From Fodinibacter sp038210185 (GTDB taxonomy: Bacteria > Actinomycetota > Actinomycetes > Actinomycetales > Dermatophilaceae): a DNA stretch of 7,282 nt. The DNA lies in NCBI GenBank assembly GCA_038210185.1, contig JBBQWX010000196.1, positions 1-7,282 on the forward strand. Direction: 5' to 3'. The notes beneath the pieces are model-generated. The model saw only the letters and a list, made by a program, of their open reading frames with translations, was not told the origin of the DNA and did no database searches. The position numbers were made by a program, and so were the translations under genes. Numbering within the stretch: position 1 is the first letter of the stretch; each line of letters begins with the position of its first letter. Positions 1 to 4,983 of the stretch are shown in pieces.

Positions 1-1
1 G

Positions 2-361
2 CGGGTGCTCGATGTGGAGCGCCGCGAGATCATGCTCCGTCGCGACCTCGGGCTGACCCGGCTCTACAACCTCGTCAACGACCCCGAACTGCTCGACGCC
101 GTCGACCCCGATGTCGCCCGGGTGCGGGCCATCCACCGCGAGCTCGACGAGGTCGTCGTCGCCGCCTACGGGTGGGGTGACGTCGCGCTCGACCACGGCT
201 TCCACACCTACCGGCAGATGACCCGGTGGACCGTGAGCCCCGCCGCGCGGGTCGAGCTGCTCGACCGGCTGCTCGAGGAGAACCACCGCCGCGCCGCCCT
301 CCAGGCCGGCGCACCTCCGCTGGTCGAGGGCGACGAGGGCGAGGTGACCAGCGATGAGTGA
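2..361 (+). CDS. drmMI: DNA adenine methyltransferase, C-terminal part (class 1 DISARM DrmMI-like), 5' truncated
   Basis: This is the last 119 codons of a larger gene whose start and catalytic domain lie upstream of the window. The frame is open from base 2, so the GTG at 5 is probably internal. The visible protein matches the C-terminal signature of Eco57I/PglX-type N6-adenine methyltransferases: a GLTRLYNLVNDP segment, then an IHRELDEVVVAAYGW segment, then LDHGFH, and finally a WTVSPAARVELLDRLLEENH segment before a short acidic tail. In class 1 DISARM the methylase DrmMI marks host DNA as self and is encoded just upstream of drmA and drmB, which fits this position. The methylase motifs (SAM-binding FxGxG, NPPY) are not in the window, so activity cannot be judged. 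The gene ends in TGA at 359-361. Alternatives are a BREX PglX or a type IIG enzyme, but the DISARM neighbours argue against them. Confidence 0.8.
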   Translation, partial: RVLDVERREIMLRRDLGLTRLYNLVNDPELLDAVDPDVARVRAIHRELDEVVVAAYGWGDVALDHGFHTYRQMTRWTVSPAARVELLDRLLEENHRRAALQAGAPPLVEGDEGEVTSDE

Positions 362-375
362 GCGAGCAGCTGTCA

Positions 376-385
376 CACCGCGGTG
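376..385. promoter_or_regulatory. Perfect 10-bp palindrome, possible operator
   Basis: The sequence CACCGCGGTG reads identically on both strands, centred between 380 and 381, 15 nt after the drmMI stop codon. It has no loop, so it is better suited to binding a dimeric DNA-binding protein than to forming an RNA hairpin. A second weak inverted repeat, GTGA-TGT-TCAC, follows at 399-409. No regulator is encoded in the window, and short palindromes arise by chance in GC-rich DNA, so a function is only a guess. Confidence 0.25.
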
Positions 386-452
386 CGAGGGTGGTCATGT
401 GATGTTCACGACCGGGGCGCCCGAGTTGACGTGGCCCGCGCGGGTGGGAGAG

Positions 453-466
453 GCTAGCGGTCTAGC
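453..466 (+). promoter_or_regulatory. Small hairpin GCTAG-CGGT-CTAGC, alternative to a longer-range stem
   Basis: Bases 453-457 (GCTAG) and 462-466 (CTAGC) are perfect reverse complements around the 4-nt loop CGGT. The same 5' arm, extended to 453-460 (GCTAGCGG), can instead pair with 504-511 (CCGCTGGC) in 8 pairs including one G-U, which would enclose the next hairpin. The two pairings exclude each other, as in attenuators and translational switches. As DNA, the inverted repeat could also be an operator. Confidence 0.35.
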
Positions 467-467
467 T

Positions 468-499
468 CCCCACCGTCCTCCGGGACTGGTGGGGCCTTT
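468..499 (+). terminator. Strong hairpin with a short T run: terminator or attenuator candidate
   Basis: CCCCACC (468-474) pairs perfectly with GGTGGGG (488-494). Inside it, GTCC (475-478) pairs with GGAC (483-486), giving an 11-bp stem with one bulged T at 487 and the tetraloop TCCG. It is followed by CCTTT, a weak U tract of only three T residues, so complete intrinsic termination is doubtful. It lies 38 nt before the NYN start codon. It could lower read-through from drmMI into the downstream genes, shield the leader from decay, or serve as a processing site. Confidence 0.4.
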
Positions 500-531
500 C
501 ATGCCGCTGGCGTGTGCGAGTGGGTGACCTC

Positions 532-1218
532 ATGACGACCCCTACTCCTGTTCCCGGGCCACCAGCCCTTCGGACGAGCATCGTCGTCGACTACCAGAAC
601 GTGCACCTCGTCGGCCACGACCTGTTCGGGAAGCCGCGCGGGCTGGCGCAGCACGAGACGCTCGTCGACCCGCTGCACTTCGCCAACCGGCTGTTGCACG
701 CCCGCAACGCGAACCAGGGGCCGGGCCACCGGCCGGCCCGGCTGTGCCACGTCTGGGTCTACCGGGGGCAGCCCTCGAACCGACACGACCCTCAGGGCTA
801 CTCACGCAACCAGGCGCAGCGGGCCCAGTGGGAACGCGACCGGCGAGTTGAGGTGACGTTGCAGCCGCTGAAGTACCGGGTCGAACGGGACGCCACCGGC
901 CGGCCGGTCCACGATGTGAACGGTCGCGAGCTGGTCATCGACAAGCGCGAGAAGGGCGTTGACGTGCTCTGCGCCCTGGCGGCAGTGCGTGAGGCCGCTC
1001 GGCCGGACATCGACCTCGTCATCCTCGCCTCGCACGACAGCGACCTCGAGCCCGCCATCGACGCCGTGCTCGAGCTGGCCGATGTCAAGGTCGAGACCTT
1101 CTGCTGGCGCCACCCCGACGAGTTCAGCTATCAGCTCGCGCGCAACAACCGGCTGGTGTGGAACACCGCCCTCGACGAGACCGCATTCGAGCACTGCCCC
1201 GATCGCACGGAGTACTGA
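532..1218 (+). CDS. NYN-domain (PIN-like) nuclease embedded in the DISARM operon
   Basis: A 228-aa protein of the NYN family, metal-dependent nucleases with a PIN-like fold that usually act on RNA. The conserved acidic pocket is visible: D20 and N23 in IVVDYQN near the N-terminus, D144 in KREKGVDV, and D169 and D171 in ILASHDSDLEPAI, followed by a strand VKVETFCW. All catalytic positions expected of the family are present, so it looks active. There is no signal peptide or membrane segment, so it should be cytosolic. I chose ATG 532 because GGGTGA (522-527) gives a weak ribosome-binding site and the domain begins about 15 residues later. In-frame GTGs at 514 and 520 would add only six or four residues and lie in or next to a predicted stem. 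The stop codon is 3 nt before drmA, so the two genes are almost certainly co-transcribed. The substrate is unknown: phage RNA, host tRNA or the operon's own mRNA are all possible. The family call is firm; the role in DISARM is inference. Confidence 0.85.
   Translation: MTTPTPVPGPPALRTSIVVDYQNVHLVGHDLFGKPRGLAQHETLVDPLHFANRLLHARNANQGPGHRPARLCHVWVYRGQPSNRHDPQGYSRNQAQRAQWERDRRVEVTLQPLKYRVERDATGRPVHDVNGRELVIDKREKGVDVLCALAAVREAARPDIDLVILASHDSDLEPAIDAVLELADVKVETFCWRHPDEFSYQLARNNRLVWNTALDETAFEHCPDRTEY
1209..1212 (+). promoter_or_regulatory. Ribosome-binding site for drmA, inside the end of the NYN gene
   Basis: GGAG lies 9 nt before the ATG at 1222 and overlaps the last codons of the NYN gene. It supports ATG 1222 as the drmA start and suggests that translation of drmA is coupled to that of the nuclease gene. 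Confidence 0.5.
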
Positions 1219-1221
1219 CCC

Positions 1222-4200
1222 ATGAGCCCTTCCGCGACCCCAGATGCCGCGCCGACGCCCCGCGAGCGGGCGGCCTACGACCTCGCGCTGACCCCCGACG
1301 GCACCTCGTGGACGTCACGCGAGAATCTCACCGACATTCTCGAGCGCGAGCTGCTCGGGCCCCGTGACGGCGACGAGGAGACCCTCGACGTCAGCCCCGA
1401 AGTGCCCTACCTCGTCGGCCGCATCGCCCCCGTGCGGCTGCTCGCCCCGGCCGAGGGCAGCGGTATCGCGGAGCCCATGCTCGACGACGACGCCGACGAC
1501 GAGGCCGACCCCGTCGGCGACGAGGACAGCGGGTTGCAGGACAGCCCCGTGCAGCGCGGCCTGATGATCCCGGCATCCATGGGGTTGCGGTTCCAGGTGC
1601 CGCTCGACCTCGACGCTTTCACCGTGCACGCCTCGTGGGGCACCTACTCCTCGTTCCGCGAGCAGAGTGAGGCCGTGAGCGGCCCCCCTCGGTCACGTTT
1701 TCGCCGTACCCCACACCACGTGAGCCGAAGCGTTCCGCTCAGCGCGCTCACCCCGGGCCAGACACGCGACGTCATGCTCGACGGCACGGTGATCCTGCGG
1801 ATCGACCGCTTCGACGACCTCGACGCCACCCCGCCCCGAGCACTCATCGAGGTGGCCCTGTGCAACGACACCGTGGCCGCCCAGCCGATCCCCGCCCACG
1901 TCTGGCTCTACCAGACCCGCCTTGACATCGACGCGCAGGGAGCCGCAGTCTTCCTTCCGGTGCGCGACGCCCTCGTCGAGACGGATGTCGACGGCGACCC
2001 CGAGCAGCGCCGGCTCGAGCTGCAGTACCGCGACCGCCTCGAGTTCGCCGTGGGGCGCACCTGCTCGGTCGACTGGACCCTGCCCGACCCGGTCACGACC
2101 AACTCCACCGCGCCCAACTCCACCGCGCCCAACTCCACTGCGCCCAACTCCACTGCGCGCCGGGCCACCGCGGTGCGCACCACCTGGCTGCCGGTCTCGG
2201 AGACCCCGCAGACCGATGCGCGCGCCGTGCCGGGGGCCATCACCGACATGACGGTGCTCGCCACTGCACCGGTGGAGACCCTGCGTGCCGGGCTCGAACC
2301 CCTCGTTGACGCGTACACGGGCTGGTTGGCCGGCGAGCGCGGGACTGCTGCCACCCTGCCCGAGCACCTGCGCCCCGATGCCGAAGCCGCTCTCTACGAG
2401 GCCGACCGCGTTGCCGATCAGCTGCGCGACGGCATCCGTGTGCTGCTCAGCGACCCCGAAGCGGTGCGGTGCTTCGGTTTCATGAACGCCGTGATGGCGC
2501 AGCAGCGCGTCCACTCGCAGATCGTCGAGAGGCGAGCCAAGGACCCCTCCCTCACCATCGCGCAGGCCGAGGCGCTCGTGCGCGGTGAGGGGGCGAAGGC
2601 GCACTCGTGGCGCCCGTTCCAGCTCGCCTTCGTGCTCATGCAGATCCCGGCGCTGCTCGACCCTGCCCACGAGCGCCGGGCCTCGACGATGGCGACCGTC
2701 GAGCTGCTCTTCTTCCCCACGGGTGGTGGCAAGACCGAGGCCTACCTCGGGCTTGCGGCCTACGCCTTCGCGATCCGTCGCCGGCAGGGGGTGCTCGACA
2801 CCCCCGACGGCAGGCTCGACGGCACCGACGGCATCACCGTGCTCATGCGCTACACGCTGCGGCTGCTGACCTCCCAGCAGTTCCAGCGTGCCACGACGCT
2901 CATCTGTGCGGCCGAGCTGGCCCGTCAGGCCAACCCGGCGACGTGGGGGGAGAGTCCGTTCCGGATCGGCCTGTGGGTCGGCACCGACGTCTCACCCAAG
3001 CGTGTCGCCGAGGCCGCGGCCGAGCTCGCCAAGGTCAACGAGCGTGGGGGGCACCGGCTTCCCGTGCTGCAGATCCAGCGCTGCCCGTGGTGTGGCGCGC
3101 CCGTCACCGCCCGTGACGTGTCGATCGACGCCACGGGTGCGGGCCGGGTGCGGGTGCACTGCTCCGACAGCCGCGGAGGGTGCCCGTTCGGTGCCCGCAG
3201 CGGTGGCCTCTCCGGCGCCGAGGGTCTGCCCGTGCTCACCACCGACGAGGAGATCTACCGGCTCACCCCGGCGTTCCTCATCGCGACCGTCGACAAGTTC
3301 GCCCGGCTCGCCCGAGAAGGTGAAGCCGCCGCGCTCTTCGGCTACATCGGGGAGCGGTGCACCCGGCACGGCTGGGTGCACCCCGACTCGACGTCGTGCA
3401 CGGCATCCCGGCACAACGCGTCAGGGAGGCTGCCCGCGGCGCATCGCGGGCCGGCTGGGCGGCTGCGGCCCCCGGACCTCATCATCCAGGACGAGCTGCA
3501 CCTCATCACCGGGGCGCTCGGCACCACCGTCGGCCTGTTCGAGGTCGCCGTCGATGCCCTGTGCAGCTGGACCGCCCCTGACGGCCGGCCGGCGGGGCCG
3601 GTGATCGTTGCCTCCTCGGCCACGGTTCGCAACGCCCACGAGCAGGTGCGCAGCCTCTACGGGCGAGACACGACGATCTTCCCGCCGCTCGTGCTCGACG
3701 CGGGCGACTCGTTCTTCGCGGTCACCGTGCCGGTCACGGCCGACACTGCGGGGCGTCGGTACCTCGGCGTCTGCACCACCGGGGTGCGCATGACGGCCGC
3801 CGAGATCAGGATCGCCGAGGTGCTCCTGGCCGCAGGGCAGCTGCTCCTCGACCGTGACCTCGACACCACCCCCCACGCGGCCGACCCCTACCTCACGCTC
3901 GTCGGCTACTTCAACGCCACCCGCGAGTTGGCGGGCATGGCCCGCTACCTCGCCGATGACGTCAGCACCCTGCTGGCGAAGGGTCGCGGGTGGTCGCTCC
4001 TGCCACGCAGGTACGGCACGAACTTCGGCACCCTGAACATCGACGAGCTCACGTCGCGCGTGTCCAGCGCCGACATCACCCGCACGCTCGACCAGCTTGC
4101 GGCGACCTTCTCGGCCGGCTTCGACTCCACCGCCGGCCGGTCAGCGCGCATCGAGGCCCGAAACGCGGCGCGGGCAGGTGGCCTCAAGCTGGCCGAACGG

Positions 4201-4983
4201 GCGACCAACCCCTACGACGTCGTGCTCGCGACCTCCATGCTGCAGGTCGGCGTCGACGTCACCCGACTCGGGCTGATGCTCGTGGTCGGCCAGCCGAAGA
4301 ACACCGCCGAGTACATCCAGGCCAGCTCGCGCGTCGGCCGGGACCCGTCGCGGCCGGGCCTCGTCGTGTCGCTCGGAAACTGGTCGCGACCGCGGGACCT
4401 GGCGCACTTCGAGGCCTTCCGGCACTTCCACGAGACCTTCTACCAGCAGGTCGAGGCCCTGTCGGTCACCCCTTTCTCGTTGACCTCCCTCGAGCGTGGC
4501 CTCGACGGCGTGCTCGTGAGCGCAGCGCGCTCCATGGACGCGCCGCTGCGCGCTCAGGGGCTGTCCCCGGAACGCAACGCCGGTCTCATCGCGACCGAGC
4601 ATCCGCGAGTGCTCGACCTGGTCGAGCGGCTGGTGGAGCGCATCGACGTGGCCGACCCTGCTGCCGCCGCGGCGGCACGTGGGCGCCTGCTCAACCGCCT
4701 CGGGGCCTGGCGCAAGCGCCGTGACCACGTCGTCGCAGGAGGCCGGATGCTGTCCTACGAGAAACCGGGGCGTCAGCGCGACTGCGGCCCACTCATGGCC
4801 GGCGCCGAGACGGCACCTGACCCGCACGGCGAGGGGCCACCGTTCCGCGTGGCCAACTCGATGCGTGAGGTGCAACCGGAGATCAACGTGCTCGTCAGCC
4901 CCATCCGCGATCGGATGTACCGCCGAGCCCTGCTGGACCCCGACTGGGTCATGCCCGTCCCCGTCGCCGAGGAGGGCTCATGA
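1222..4983 (+). CDS. drmA: DISARM system helicase DrmA
   Basis: A 1253-aa superfamily 2 helicase, the core motor of DISARM, which pairs with DrmB to bind and act on foreign DNA in the cytoplasm. The N-terminal region carries the family signature ILERELLGPRDG followed by PYLVGRIAP, then an acidic stretch at about 88-102. Four NSTAP-type pentapeptides form a linker at 294-313. Helicase motifs appear in order: Walker A PTGGGKT with K504, a YTLRLLTSQQFQ segment near 545-556 (motif Ia region), DEXH box D757-E758-L759-H760, SAT at 799-801, an ATSMLQVGVDV segment at 1003-1013, and motif VI QASSRVGR at 1033-1040 with R1037 and R1040. Between Walker A and the DEXH box sits a zinc-ribbon-like set, C621, C624, C647 and C654, and a further Cys/His group near 713-731. 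All key motor residues are intact. The start at ATG 1222 follows a good GGAG, and the end overlaps the drmB start by 4 nt (ATGA). The identification rests on motifs plus the drmB neighbour. Confidence 0.95.
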   Translation: MSPSATPDAAPTPRERAAYDLALTPDGTSWTSRENLTDILERELLGPRDGDEETLDVSPEVPYLVGRIAPVRLLAPAEGSGIAEPMLDDDADDEADPVGDEDSGLQDSPVQRGLMIPASMGLRFQVPLDLDAFTVHASWGTYSSFREQSEAVSGPPRSRFRRTPHHVSRSVPLSALTPGQTRDVMLDGTVILRIDRFDDLDATPPRALIEVALCNDTVAAQPIPAHVWLYQTRLDIDAQGAAVFLPVRDALVETDVDGDPEQRRLELQYRDRLEFAVGRTCSVDWTLPDPVTTNSTAPNSTAPNSTAPNSTARRATAVRTTWLPVSETPQTDARAVPGAITDMTVLATAPVETLRAGLEPLVDAYTGWLAGERGTAATLPEHLRPDAEAALYEADRVADQLRDGIRVLLSDPEAVRCFGFMNAVMAQQRVHSQIVERRAKDPSLTIAQAEALVRGEGAKAHSWRPFQLAFVLMQIPALLDPAHERRASTMATVELLFFPTGGGKTEAYLGLAAYAFAIRRRQGVLDTPDGRLDGTDGITVLMRYTLRLLTSQQFQRATTLICAAELARQANPATWGESPFRIGLWVGTDVSPKRVAEAAAELAKVNERGGHRLPVLQIQRCPWCGAPVTARDVSIDATGAGRVRVHCSDSRGGCPFGARSGGLSGAEGLPVLTTDEEIYRLTPAFLIATVDKFARLAREGEAAALFGYIGERCTRHGWVHPDSTSCTASRHNASGRLPAAHRGPAGRLRPPDLIIQDELHLITGALGTTVGLFEVAVDALCSWTAPDGRPAGPVIVASSATVRNAHEQVRSLYGRDTTIFPPLVLDAGDSFFAVTVPVTADTAGRRYLGVCTTGVRMTAAEIRIAEVLLAAGQLLLDRDLDTTPHAADPYLTLVGYFNATRELAGMARYLADDVSTLLAKGRGWSLLPRRYGTNFGTLNIDELTSRVSSADITRTLDQLAATFSAGFDSTAGRSARIEARNAARAGGLKLAERATNPYDVVLATSMLQVGVDVTRLGLMLVVGQPKNTAEYIQASSRVGRDPSRPGLVVSLGNWSRPRDLAHFEAFRHFHETFYQQVEALSVTPFSLTSLERGLDGVLVSAARSMDAPLRAQGLSPERNAGLIATEHPRVLDLVERLVERIDVADPAAAAAARGRLLNRLGAWRKRRDHVVAGGRMLSYEKPGRQRDCGPLMAGAETAPDPHGEGPPFRVANSMREVQPEINVLVSPIRDRMYRRALLDPDWVMPVPVAEEGS
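2101..2160 (+). repeat. In-frame 15-bp tandem repeat, four copies (NSTAP)
   Basis: Four head-to-tail 15-bp units of the form AACTCCACCGCGCCC encode N-S-T-A-P repeats (residues 294-313 of DrmA; the last proline is replaced by arginine). Units 1 and 2 are identical, and units 3 and 4 share ACT instead of ACC at the threonine codon, so the copies look recently duplicated. Because the unit is a multiple of three, copy-number changes keep the frame. The segment is probably a flexible linker between the N-terminal domain and the motor region. Confidence 0.9.
4969..4976 (+). promoter_or_regulatory. Strong ribosome-binding site for drmB
   Basis: GAGGAGGG lies inside the 3' end of drmA and stops 4 nt before the ATG at 4980. 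It is the best Shine-Dalgarno match I found in the window and fixes the drmB start at the ATGA overlap. It would let drmB be translated both by coupling and independently, which fits a partner needed in at least equal amounts to DrmA. Confidence 0.7.

Larger units (their letters stand above)
362..531 (+). other. Intergenic leader between drmMI and the NYN gene
   Basis: This is the only non-coding stretch of any size in the window, in an otherwise tightly packed operon. It holds a perfect 10-bp palindrome (376-385), a TTGACG hexamer at 426-431 that resembles a -35 box, and nested hairpins at 453-511. No well-placed -10 box follows the TTGACG: the nearest TAGCGG-like match at 455 lies about 23 nt downstream, which is too far. 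A promoter is therefore possible but not supported. A 57-codon open frame (354-527) crosses the gap, but its base composition by codon position is flat and looks non-coding. Confidence 0.6.

Noticed and set aside
426..461. Promoter with -35 TTGACG and -10 TAGCGG
   Set aside because: The spacing between the boxes is about 23 nt instead of 16-18, and the -10 match is poor.
514..531. Longer NYN protein starting at GTG 514 or GTG 520
   Set aside because: It adds only six or four residues without a Shine-Dalgarno sequence and lies in or beside a predicted stem; ATG 532 has GGGTGA just upstream and is the simpler start.
2101..2160. CRISPR-like array from the regular repeats
   Set aside because: The units are 15 bp with no spacers and encode an in-frame pentapeptide, so this is a coding minisatellite.
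1693..2670. 325-codon open frame on the minus strand within drmA
   Set aside because: It lies wholly opposite drmA, is low-complexity (glycine, arginine and valine rich), and reads the 15-bp repeat as a glycine-rich run. It is a shadow of the coding strand.
3433..3450. Hairpin CCCGCG...CGCGGG in drmA
   Set aside because: A 6-bp GC stem inside a coding region of this GC content is expected by chance and has no terminator-like T run.
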